Below, one piece after another: positions 37,962 through 47,600 of a stretch of 64,000 nucleotides of DNA. Where the stretch lies: positions 1,550,001 to 1,614,000 of the forward strand of contig NZ_CP080413.1 in assembly GCF_019457475.1 (NCBI RefSeq). Reading direction: 5' to 3'. The notes under the pieces are model-generated. The model was not told the DNA's origin, ran no database searches, and saw only the letters and a program-made list of their open reading frames with translations. The DNA comes from Shewanella acanthi. Its GTDB lineage: Bacteria > Pseudomonadota > Gammaproteobacteria > Enterobacterales > Shewanellaceae. How positions within the stretch are numbered: position 1 is the first letter of the stretch; each line of letters begins with the position of its first letter. Position numbers and translations under genes: made by a program.

Positions 37962-39062
37962 ATGTTAAAGAAAGTCACCCCACTGTTCCTAGTTGCTGCC
38001 GTTGCGGCTTGCAGCACGCCACTCGAGCGTCGCCAAGCAAACGGCACTGAAGACTATGTGCAGGCTGAGCAAGCTCCAATGCTAAAAATCCCCGAGGGAT
38101 TAAAAACGCCGCCCTATAACAAAGAATATGCGGTGCCTGCACTCGGTCCTAAGGCCAATCCTGCACTGGTTGGGAAAAATCTCGACATTCGTCCTCCACT
38201 ACAGGTTCTGCCAATGGCAGAGGGTACTCATGTAGAAGAGGGCAGCGACAACATCAAGATTGTAGTGGAATCTATTGACAACAGTGTTGATCTCAAAGAA
38301 GAGCTCTTCACTATGCTGGATGGTTTCTTCGCTAAGCAGTCTATTCCAGTCCGCAGCCGCGACTTCGACAAGGGCAGTATCGAAACCGATTGGATTGAAA
38401 ACCGAGAAGTGCTCGAATCGAGCATGTGGGGTGCAGATAAAGAATATCTACTGCGTCAACGCTACCGCTTCGATGTGGAAACCCGTCCACACGGTCGTAC
38501 CGCCAACATCGTTATCAATTTAGTTGAACACCAAGAGTCTTATGATGATAAAGCTCAAAATGTCATGCTAAGTGGCGAGGACAAACAGCGTTACACTATC
38601 GATATGCTCAACAGTGCCATCGCTTACATGAGCGTGAAGCGTGAGCAGATGATCCAGGCTAATCGCTTGAAACAAACCTTAGGTATCGATGTCGATCTTG
38701 TTAATCCGGAAGAAGGTGCGACCTATTGGTTAGCCAAGGCCTCTTATAAACAAGTTTGGGATCGTCTGCGGATTGTGTTGCCTGAAATGGGCTTCGAAAT
38801 CTCAGATATGGATAACTCCAAGGGTCTGTTCTTCATTAAGTTTGCTGATAACTCAGGTTTCTGGAGTTCATTGTGGAACGACAAGAAATTAGCCCTGAAA
38901 GATGGCAGCTATCGCTTATTGCTTGAGGATGGCGAATCGGCAGCTGAAACGAAAATTTTCCTCCGTAATGCAGAAGATCAGCCGTTAGATAATGATGTGG
39001 TATCGAATGTCTACCAATCCTTAGCTAGCCTGATGAAAGAGGAACGCAAATTGCGTCGTTAA
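37962..39062 (+). CDS. bamC: Outer membrane assembly lipoprotein BamC
   Basis: A 366-aa lipoprotein of the BAM complex. The signal peptide ends AVAACSTP, with C17 lipidated. An unstructured N-terminal segment and two helix-grip domains follow, the second holding ATYWLAKASYKQVWDRL and FWSSLWND. BamC was formerly NlpB or DapX. It helps BamA insert beta-barrel proteins, with BamD. Terminator at 39077. Confidence 0.95.
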   Translation: MLKKVTPLFLVAAVAACSTPLERRQANGTEDYVQAEQAPMLKIPEGLKTPPYNKEYAVPALGPKANPALVGKNLDIRPPLQVLPMAEGTHVEEGSDNIKIVVESIDNSVDLKEELFTMLDGFFAKQSIPVRSRDFDKGSIETDWIENREVLESSMWGADKEYLLRQRYRFDVETRPHGRTANIVINLVEHQESYDDKAQNVMLSGEDKQRYTIDMLNSAIAYMSVKREQMIQANRLKQTLGIDVDLVNPEEGATYWLAKASYKQVWDRLRIVLPEMGFEISDMDNSKGLFFIKFADNSGFWSSLWNDKKLALKDGSYRLLLEDGESAAETKIFLRNAEDQPLDNDVVSNVYQSLASLMKEERKLRR

Positions 39063-39076
39063 AATATCTGCGGTTA

Positions 39077-39103
39077 AAAGGGGCGAATCATCGCCCTTTT
39101 TTT
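39077..39103 (+). terminator. Terminator of dapA-bamC
   Basis: GGGCGA-ATCA-TCGCCC followed by TTTTTTTA, 15 bp after the bamC stop. Confidence 0.85.
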
Positions 39104-39435
39104 ATGCCTGTTTCCGAGTTTACTGAATTAGCGCTTAATAATGACTCAATATTGTTATCCGCTACTTTTTAGTACAAGCCTTTGTTAGGCTCGTATAAAC
39201 GGTTTGGTCTTAGTGAATACTGCTGTAAAAAACTAAAACTGCATTGTAAATATCTTAAAAATACAGTAATCCCCACGCATTTACACAGTCATTGGCTAAA
39301 ATAGCTAAAAACCATGAAAAATATAATGATTTTTCACTCGGGTCGTAATTTGTAAGTAAAAGTTAAATCTATTGCTGGGATGATCTGAGCGGGTAAACTA
39401 GCGGTCATTAATGCATGCCATCATTTGGAAACCAG
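39104..39435. other. 332-bp intergenic region before the RND pump
   Basis: AT-rich sequence with no coding frame or terminator. It should hold the promoter of the adaptor-permease operon. No regulator gene lies next to the pump, and I do not see a clear operator palindrome. Confidence 0.4.
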
Positions 39436-40518
39436 ATGAAAAAAATAATGATAACTGGCGCAATTGTCGCGTCCGCATGGTTTGGCTATCAAGCCATGCA
39501 ACCTAAGGTGATGGAAACATCCCGAGTCAAACTTGTACCCAATGTCGTCATCGCAACAGTGCAAATGGCGCCCGTCCGAGATGAAGTTGAAGCAATTGGC
39601 ACTAATAAGGCCTATGAATCGGTGACTATTACCCCAAAGGTTACCGATGTAGTGACATCCCTTAAATTTGACGATGGTGACATCGTCAAAAAGGGCGATC
39701 TCTTAGTTCAACTGCAAAATGCTGAGCAAATTGCCAAGGTGAAGGCGGCGCAGGTCAAAGTGGCTGACAATCAGCGTGAACTTGCGCGTATTAGCTCATT
39801 AGTGTCGAGCCGTACTGTGGCTGAACTTGAGCGTGACCGCCTGCAAACCTTAATCGATACTACTCGCGCCGAACTGGAGCAGGCGCAATCTGCGTTAAAT
39901 GATCGCAGTATTGTAGCCCCTTTCAATGGCCGTTTAGGTCTGCGTCAGGTGAGTGTCGGGAGCTTAGTATCCCCTGGCACCGAAATCACCACCTTAGATG
40001 ATATCTCTAAGATTAAACTCGATTTTTCAGTGCCAGAGCGTTTTATTCAAGATCTTCAGCCCGGTAAACAAGTTGAGGCCAAGGCTGTCGCCTTCCCCGT
40101 TGAGATTTTTAAGGGCAAAGTGATTTCGATTGATAGCCGCGTAAATCCAACGACCCGCGCGGTTATCGTGCGGGCAGAAATACCGAATCCTAAGCTACGT
40201 TTATTGCCGGGTATGTTGATGAAGGTGAAACTCATCAAGCGCAGCCGTGAGGCGATAATGTTGCCTGAGTCAGCGATTATTCCACTACAAAAATCACACT
40301 ATGTTTATAGCGTCAATAGCGACAATGTCATTGAGCGCAAGGCGGTACAAATAGGCATTCGTACTCGCGGTTGGGTAGAGATTTTGGATGGTCTAGAGAT
40401 TGGCGAAAATGTGGTGATCCGTGGTCTGCTCAAAGTCCGTCCAGGTGATACGGTAAAGACACAAGTGTCTGAAAAGTTCACTTATCTTACTGAGGATGAT
40501 GCGGAGCCTAACGTATGA
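39436..40518 (+). CDS. RND efflux periplasmic adaptor (membrane fusion) subunit
   Basis: A protein of 360 aa from ATG 39436, which has GGAAA upstream. An ATG at 39415 adds seven residues and lacks support. An N-terminal anchor (MKKIMITGAIVASAWFG) leads to a biotinyl-lipoyl domain (VTSLKFDDGDIVKKGDLLVQL), a coiled-coil hairpin and a beta-barrel (SIVAPFNGRLGLRQVSVG, VSPGTEITTL). It links the inner-membrane pump to an outer-membrane channel. The stop overlaps the permease start by 4 bp (ATGA). No TolC-type gene is nearby, so the pump probably uses a shared TolC. Confidence 0.9.
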   Translation: MKKIMITGAIVASAWFGYQAMQPKVMETSRVKLVPNVVIATVQMAPVRDEVEAIGTNKAYESVTITPKVTDVVTSLKFDDGDIVKKGDLLVQLQNAEQIAKVKAAQVKVADNQRELARISSLVSSRTVAELERDRLQTLIDTTRAELEQAQSALNDRSIVAPFNGRLGLRQVSVGSLVSPGTEITTLDDISKIKLDFSVPERFIQDLQPGKQVEAKAVAFPVEIFKGKVISIDSRVNPTTRAVIVRAEIPNPKLRLLPGMLMKVKLIKRSREAIMLPESAIIPLQKSHYVYSVNSDNVIERKAVQIGIRTRGWVEILDGLEIGENVVIRGLLKVRPGDTVKTQVSEKFTYLTEDDAEPNV

Positions 40519-43500
40519 TCCTGACAGATCTTTCGGTTAAACGACCAGTGTTTGCCTCGGTGATAAGCTTATTGCTTGTTGCCTTTGGCCTAGTGGCCTT
40601 TGGTAAGTTGCCGCTACGTGAATATCCCAATATCGACCCGCCAATTGTGTCTATCGAGACCAGTTACCGCGGCGCTAGTGCTTCTGTAGTGGAGAGCCGA
40701 ATTACCCAGCTTGTTGAAGATAGGATCAGTGGTGTTGAGGGCATTCGCCATGTCAGCTCATCGAGCAGCGATGGCCGCTCGCAGGTGACTTTAGAATTCG
40801 ATATCAGCCGTAATATTGAAGATGCGGCTAATGATGTGCGTGACCGTATTTCGGGCTTACTAAATAACCTGCCGGAGGAGGCCGATCCTCCAGAGGTACA
40901 AAAGGCCAATGGTGGCGATGAAGTCATCATGTGGTTAAACCTAGTGTCGGATCAAATGACCACGCTAGAACTTACCGATTATGCCCGTCGTTATCTAACT
41001 GATCGTTTCTCTGTGGTGGATGGTGTTTCAACCATTCGTATCGGTGGCGGTAAGGTGTATGCGATGCGCATCTGGCTTGACCGGCAAGCGCTGGCATCAC
41101 GCAGTTTAACCGTTGCGGATGTGGAAGCTGCATTAAGGGCTGAAAACGTTGAGTTACCTGCAGGTTCGATTGAGTCGAAGGAACGCCACTTTACGGTGCG
41201 TTTAGAGCGCAGTTATCGCACCTTAGAAGACTTTGCTAATCTGGTGATTGTTCAAGGTGAAGACGGTTATTTAGTTAAGCTTGGCGATGTAGCTAAGGTC
41301 GAAATTGGCTCAGAAGAAGAGCGCATCATGTTCCGCGGTAACAAGGAATCCATGATTGGTCTGGGGGTGTCAAAGCAATCGACCGCTAACACCTTAGAAG
41401 TGGCGCGTCAGGTCAATGCCCTCGTCGATAAGATTAATCCAACCCTGCCTGAAGGGATGTCAATCAAACGCAGCTACGACAGCTCAGTGTTTATTGAAGC
41501 CTCAATTAAAGAGGTTTATCAAACCCTCTTCACGGCGATGGTGCTGGTTATCATCGTGATTTACCTGTTCCTTGGTAGTGTGCGCGCGATGCTCATTCCC
41601 GCGGTAACGGTACCGGTATCCTTGCTCGGCACCTTTATTGTGCTTTATGCCCTTGGCTACACTATCAACTTGCTGACGTTACTTGCGATGATCCTCGCCA
41701 TCGGTATGGTAGTGGATGATGCGATTGTGATGCTTGAGAACATTCACCGACGTATTGAAGAAGGGGATACGCCATTAAAGGCTGCCTTCCTCGGAGCCCG
41801 TGAAGTGGCTTTTGCGGTGATTGCAACCACACTCGTACTGGTTGCGGTATTTATGCCAATTACCTTCCTTGAGGGGGATATTGGTAAGCTCTTTAAGGAG
41901 TTCGCCGTGGCCATGAGTGCCGCTGTGATGTTCTCGAGTATCGTGGCACTCACACTCAGTCCGATGATGTGCTCAAAACTGCTCAAGTCCTCTTCCCAGG
42001 ATTCGTGGTTAGTGCGCAAGGTTGATGGCCTTATGACGGCGGTGACTAATCGCTATCAACGTTCCCTCGAAGGGGCGATGGCCAAGCCTTTGTTGATGTC
42101 GGTGCTGGTAATTATTGCTCTGGCGAGCAGTGTGCTGTTGGCACAAAAAGTACCTCAGGAATTTGCGCCACAGGAAGACCGAGGTTCGTTGTTCCTGATG
42201 GTCAATGGCCCGCAAGGCGCGAGTTATGAGTACATCGAATCCTATATGAATGAGGTCGAAAATCGCCTGATGCCATTAGTGGACAGTGGCGATATCAAAC
42301 GTCTGCTCATTCGTGCTCCTCGCGGTTTTGGCCGTGCGGCGGATTTCTCCAACGGTATGGCGATTATTGTGCTTGAGGATTGGGGTCAACGCCGCCCAGT
42401 TAAGGAAGTGATTGGCGACATTAACAAGCGCTTGTCCGACTTAGCCGGGGTTCAAGCTTTCCCGATAATGCGTCAAGCCTTTGGCCGCGGTATAGGTAAA
42501 CCGGTGCAATTTGTTATCGGTGGCCCAAGCTATGAAGAGTTAGCTAAATGGCGCGACATTATGATGGAGAAGGCGGGCGAGAATCCAAAACTTCTCGGCC
42601 TAGATCATGATTATAAAGAGACGAAACCACAGCTTCGGGTGGTGATTGATAGGGACAGGGCAGCGAGCCTTGGAGTGTCGATTTCAAATATCGGCCGAAC
42701 CTTAGAGTCGATGTTAGGTTCTCGTCTTGTGACCACTTTTATGCGTGACGGTGAGGAATATGATGTCATTGTTGAAGGCGAGCGTGCGAATCAAAACACT
42801 GCTACCGATCTGCAGAATATCTATGTTCGCTCAGAACGTACTAAGGAACTGATCCCGCTGTCGAACCTCGTATCGGTGGAGGAGTTTGCCGATGCAAGCT
42901 CGCTTAACCGTTACAATCGTATGCGCGCGATTACGATTGAAGCTAGCTTAGCCGACGGTTACAGCTTAGGTGAGGCACTAGATTACTTAAATCAAGTGGC
43001 CAGAGCCTATTTGCCCGCTGAAGCCGTGATCAGTTATAAGGGGCAGTCTTTAGATTACGAAGAGTCGGGCAGCTCGATGTACTTTGTGTTTGTGCTTGCG
43101 CTTGGGATTGTATTTCTCGTGCTAGCGGCTCAGTTTGAGAGCTATATTCACCCTATGGTGATTATGCTAACGGTGCCATTAGCGACAGTGGGAGCCTTGA
43201 TTGGTCTATGGTTTACCGATCAAAGTCTCAATATTTACAGTCAGATAGGCATTATCATGCTGGTGGGCCTTGCGGCTAAAAACGGTATCCTGATTGTCGA
43301 GTTTGCTAACCAGTTGCGGGATAAGGGGGTAGAGTTTGATAAGGCTATTATCCAAGCGTCCTGTCAGCGTTTACGCCCGATTCTGATGACAGGGATCACC
43401 ACCGCAGCAGGCGCTGTGCCGCTGGTGATGGCGGCAGGTGCGGGCGCTGAAACTCGCTTCGTGATTGGTGTGGTTGTGCTCTCGGGCATTATGCTGGCGA

Positions 43501-43610
43501 CCTTATTTACCATCTATGTTATCCCATCCGCCTATGGCTTGTTTGCCCGCAACAGCGGCTCGCCGGAGGCGATTGCTCAGCAATTAGAGAAGGAACTGGC
43601 CGAAGGTTGA
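40515..43610 (+). CDS. RND multidrug efflux permease (HAE1 family)
   Basis: A 1031-aa protein, the usual length for AcrB/MexF-type pumps. Start MILTDLSVKRPVFASVISLLL is TM1. The large periplasmic domains are in two halves. TM4 carries the proton-relay pair D401-D402 in IGMVVDDAIVMLEN. The second half has TM10-12 with GLAAKNGILIVEFANQLR (lysine partner). It drives drug or metabolite efflux with the proton gradient; the substrate is not readable. Terminator at 43634. Confidence 0.95.
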   Translation: MILTDLSVKRPVFASVISLLLVAFGLVAFGKLPLREYPNIDPPIVSIETSYRGASASVVESRITQLVEDRISGVEGIRHVSSSSSDGRSQVTLEFDISRNIEDAANDVRDRISGLLNNLPEEADPPEVQKANGGDEVIMWLNLVSDQMTTLELTDYARRYLTDRFSVVDGVSTIRIGGGKVYAMRIWLDRQALASRSLTVADVEAALRAENVELPAGSIESKERHFTVRLERSYRTLEDFANLVIVQGEDGYLVKLGDVAKVEIGSEEERIMFRGNKESMIGLGVSKQSTANTLEVARQVNALVDKINPTLPEGMSIKRSYDSSVFIEASIKEVYQTLFTAMVLVIIVIYLFLGSVRAMLIPAVTVPVSLLGTFIVLYALGYTINLLTLLAMILAIGMVVDDAIVMLENIHRRIEEGDTPLKAAFLGAREVAFAVIATTLVLVAVFMPITFLEGDIGKLFKEFAVAMSAAVMFSSIVALTLSPMMCSKLLKSSSQDSWLVRKVDGLMTAVTNRYQRSLEGAMAKPLLMSVLVIIALASSVLLAQKVPQEFAPQEDRGSLFLMVNGPQGASYEYIESYMNEVENRLMPLVDSGDIKRLLIRAPRGFGRAADFSNGMAIIVLEDWGQRRPVKEVIGDINKRLSDLAGVQAFPIMRQAFGRGIGKPVQFVIGGPSYEELAKWRDIMMEKAGENPKLLGLDHDYKETKPQLRVVIDRDRAASLGVSISNIGRTLESMLGSRLVTTFMRDGEEYDVIVEGERANQNTATDLQNIYVRSERTKELIPLSNLVSVEEFADASSLNRYNRMRAITIEASLADGYSLGEALDYLNQVARAYLPAEAVISYKGQSLDYEESGSSMYFVFVLALGIVFLVLAAQFESYIHPMVIMLTVPLATVGALIGLWFTDQSLNIYSQIGIIMLVGLAAKNGILIVEFANQLRDKGVEFDKAIIQASCQRLRPILMTGITTAAGAVPLVMAAGAGAETRFVIGVVVLSGIMLATLFTIYVIPSAYGLFARNSGSPEAIAQQLEKELAEG

Positions 43611-43633
43611 TGCTTCTCTAACTGTTAACGCAT

Positions 43634-43670
43634 TAAGCGCCTAACCAAGAGATTGGTTAGGCGCTTTTTT
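43634..43670 (+). terminator. Terminator of the RND operon
   Basis: AAGCGCCTAACCA and TGGTTAGGCGCTTTTTT pair around AGAGAT, 24 bp after the permease stop. Confidence 0.85.
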
Positions 43671-43886
43671 ATTGCCTTCTTTGCATTAGATAGCAAACGG
43701 TATTCATTTAGCTCTCAAAGCGTACAACAGCCCAGTTACTCAGCATCAGATTGGCATGTATGCCTTGGATATAACCCCGTTAAGAATGGTCTTCGTAGTC
43801 GAGAATTCTATACTAAACTTGCAGTTATCGAACTTTGGTCGCGCGCTTTCGCTTTATAGTGACGACGTAACGTACAGGAACTGTGT

Positions 43887-44678
43887 ATGGGAAAGTGGTT
43901 GTTCACGGCATGTATTCTGACGCTATCACAGCCCTTGTGCGCGCTGGACCAAGCCGCTGTGCCTGTTATTCGAATGGGAATAGCCGATGATTTCCCCCCT
44001 TTCTATTTTTCAAACGAGGATGGCGACTACGCTGGGGCGTCCTACGAAATAGTGGTCAAACTTTGCGAGTCCCTTGGGTACAAAGTACAGACGACACAGT
44101 TCAGCAGCATGAAGGAATTAATGTTGCAGGTTGGCCAGGGGACTGTTGATGTGGTTCCAAATTTAAGTGCCACAGAATCGAGACGAAAAGTGGCGCAATT
44201 TACTACAGTCCCCCACATTTACGAAACGCAGGATTTGATCATTCGCCGTGACAGTCACATTGATTACAGCGGCAGGTTGTTCCAGTTATCGCAATACCGT
44301 GTTGGGACCATCTGGGGCTGGACCTATGGCGATTACTTTGATTCTGCAGACTACATTAGGCGTCAAAATGTAAATTCTTCAGAAGAACAGCTTATAGGTC
44401 TTTTGGCGGGGGATTTTGATGTAGCAATCAACAACCGTGAGTTTATTTTAAGCCTTTCAAAGACCCTTGGTTTTTCCAAAGCTTTTAAGGTGTTAAATCC
44501 CTCAGTAGTTCACTTACCCGTCACGATAGCAGTGTCCAAAATGTTCGCATCAGCGGATAGTTTGACTCAACAACTTGATAGGGAAGTTAAGCAATTTCGT
44601 CAGACAGAAGCCTACCGTGACATTTTAGTTCGCTATGGTTTTGATCCAAAAACTGCAGAATTACAGGGTGGGCAATGA
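43887..44678 (+). CDS. Periplasmic substrate-binding protein (SBP_bac_3 family)
   Basis: A 263-aa protein. A signal peptide (about 1-19, ending LCALD) leads to the SBP_bac_3 fold: IRMGIADDFPPFYFSNEDGDYAGASYEI, VVPNLSATESRRKVAQFT and DFDVAINNREFIL. No ABC transporter gene is nearby. Its stop overlaps the start of the giant hybrid kinase by 4 bp (ATGA), so it most likely delivers or senses a ligand for that kinase rather than for uptake. CAGGAAC before the ATG is a good ribosome binding site. The ligand is unknown; an amino acid or similar small polar compound is typical of the family. Confidence 0.85.
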   Translation: MGKWLFTACILTLSQPLCALDQAAVPVIRMGIADDFPPFYFSNEDGDYAGASYEIVVKLCESLGYKVQTTQFSSMKELMLQVGQGTVDVVPNLSATESRRKVAQFTTVPHIYETQDLIIRRDSHIDYSGRLFQLSQYRVGTIWGWTYGDYFDSADYIRRQNVNSSEEQLIGLLAGDFDVAINNREFILSLSKTLGFSKAFKVLNPSVVHLPVTIAVSKMFASADSLTQQLDREVKQFRQTEAYRDILVRYGFDPKTAELQGGQ

Positions 44679-47600
44679 ACGCTATCCTTCGACTCTTAGG
44701 TCGATGCCCGCGACGGCTGCTCTATTTTTGTTTTTGTATTTTCCATCTAGGGATCGTATTTGCCCATGAGAAGGCGGTAAATACCACTCCTACGCCACGA
44801 TTAGTCGAGCTTTTTCAAGAGCTAAAATTACAGGATGAAGCAAGTACAAAAGCGATCACCTCCTTTGCCTACACAGGCACAGAGACTGCCCTCGATGATT
44901 ATCAACTGGCGGTAGAAAGATTTCAGCAAGTCCTGACGCAAGTTACGGCACTGCTGAGTGAACAAAAAGCACAGGCTATCGCAACAATCACCGAGGCGAA
45001 TAACGCCCTGCATCTCCTAGAGGAAAAAACCAAAGAATTGGTAATTAAGGGACAAAGTCAAGAAGGCTTATCCTTATTGCTTTCGGTCGAGTACAACGAA
45101 AATGAAGTCAAACTAATATCCACTATTGATGATGTTATAAGTGATTTAACAGAGGATATAAACAGGCAAATTATTATTGATCACCGTCACGAAGCACGGG
45201 ATGAAGAAGAGCATAATGAGTTATTAACAGCGGAAGAAAAACAGTGGATCAGTGAGCATCCCACAATCAGTGTGGGTCGAGAGGTGGATTGGCCACCATT
45301 TAATTACACCAATGCTCAAGGACAACATGTTGGGCTCACGGTGGATATGTTAAACCTTATCTCCAAAAAAACGGGTTTAGTGTTTTATTACTCCGAACCT
45401 GCCACATTCGCTCAGCTGCAAAAAATGCTCGCTAGCGGCAATATCGACCTAATCGGCGCCAGTTATTATTCTGAAGACCGCAGTCAGTATGCTTTTCATA
45501 CGCCGGGCTACATTATATTGAATGAATATGTGTATGTTCGTGATGATTCGACGATTCGGACTATGGCGGATCTTGATGGTAAAACCCTCGCAATACCTGC
45601 GGGTTATACCACCATGCATCTTATCGCTACATCTATGCCTAGGGTAAAAATTGTTGAGACAGATTCGGTGATGGATGCCATTCAGTTGTTGTTGGAAGGC
45701 AAAGTGGATGCCCTGCTGGATGCCAAGAGTGTGGTGGAGTTTTTCCTAAGGGAGCATGTTCTGACTGGGTTTCGCTCTTTTCCGAGTGAACTGGGCAGTC
45801 ATCCGCTGAGGATGTTAGTCCATGGTGAGAAGCCCATACTGAACAGCATTTTAACTAAGGCAATTGTCTCTGTGACGCCCGTTGAACGCTTTAATATCTT
45901 GTCTAAATGGCTCCACATTGGGGAAACCACCTCAGACAATACACCTAAGATAGATTTGACTGGGGCAGAGTACGCATGGTTAAAGGCGCATCCCGTGGTC
46001 TATTTTGGGGCTGATCGTGATTGGCGTCCCTTTGAGTTCATCGATAGTAATGGCGAATATCGGGGTGTCATTGCGGAATATATTCAGTTTATCGCTGAGC
46101 AGACAGGGATTACATTTGAGCTGAAACCCACCAAAACTTGGGTAGATGCCGTTGAACTGGCGAAAGTTAAGCAAATTGATATTTTGCCTGGGGTAACTGA
46201 AACCCATCAACGTAAGCAGGATTTTCTGTTTAGCATTCCTTATCTGCAAATTCCTACCGTCGTAATTACCCAGCGCCAATCACCCCAAATGGCAAGTATT
46301 CATGATCTAAAGCAAAATACCTTAGGTTTAATCAGGGGGTATGCCACAACTGAATGGATTCAGACCAAATACCCCAAGGCACATATTGTTTATATAGACA
46401 GTATTGCAGAAGGTTTAAGACTGGTCTCTGAGGGCAAATTATTTGCCGTTCTTGCCAATCAATTCAGTGTTGTCGATCGCATGAATGAGTTGGCGCTAGG
46501 GAATTTGCGAATTAATTTTCGTTCGGATTTTGAATATAAACTCTCGTTCGCCATCAGACAGGATTGGCCTGAATTTGTTTCGATAATTAATCGTATTCTA
46601 GAGAGTATCCCCCCTGCACAACGTGATAGCTATAGACGTAAATGGATTGACGCTGAGTTAGACACTGTTTTAGCCCCCAGCTTAAGTGAAGACAACAAAC
46701 AGCTACCGATAGCGGGTCTGATTTTATTGACACTTGGGCCTGCTCTGATTTTTTTCATTATCGCTTGGTTACTGAGCAATCGAAGCACCGATGTGCTTAA
46801 GCTCTATCAATCGGGCAAATTGCGTGCGTTTGGCATGATAGGTTTAACGGCGCTGCTTATTGCCATTTGGGCACTGACATGGCATTCGCTCAAGCGGGAA
46901 GAATTGATTGCGCGACAAAAAAGCGGACAGGCGTTAGTGACTATTTTGCATTCAACCCACAACATGCTGCGTTACTGGATCCAAAGTAAAATCCAAGATG
47001 TGAAATTTTTGGCTAACGAGGCGGAGTTAAAGACATTGCTCAACCTTAATCAAAAGAGCCAAGACCAGACATTTGATATCAGTGGGATTAGAAAAAATGG
47101 GATGCTCGCCACGAATTTTTTCAATAACGATAATTGGCGATTCAATATGTTGCTCACCGACGGCACTTCGATATTCGATAATGCCCGTCCGATGAACCAT
47201 TTGATGGAACTCTTGAGTCAACATGTTTTCAAGGGCGAAAGTTTGTTTATTCCGCCTACTCAGGATCCTGAAAACGGTGCATTTTTTATTCATTTCGCCG
47301 CCCCCGTATTTGACTATTCGGGCAAAATTATTGCTGCCGTGATTGCTTCGACCAGCCCGCATAGTGAATACGCCAAAATCTTGTTGCAGGGCCAAGTGGG
47401 CGAAACAGGCGAAACGTACATTGTTAACGAATCGGGCTCGTTGCTGTCTGAGAGTCGATTTATCGATACCCTTCGTGATAAGGGGATGATCTCAAAATAC
47501 GACATTTCGTCGTTAAATTTTAGGCTTGATAAGGTTGGCACTGCAGGACAAGAGGATAATCTAAGCGCAGATAAAACTCTCATTCAAACGGTTCAAGAGG

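Noticed and set aside
43653..43859. 68-aa frame after the RND operon
   Set aside because: It starts inside the terminator stem, and the translation has no recognisable pattern.
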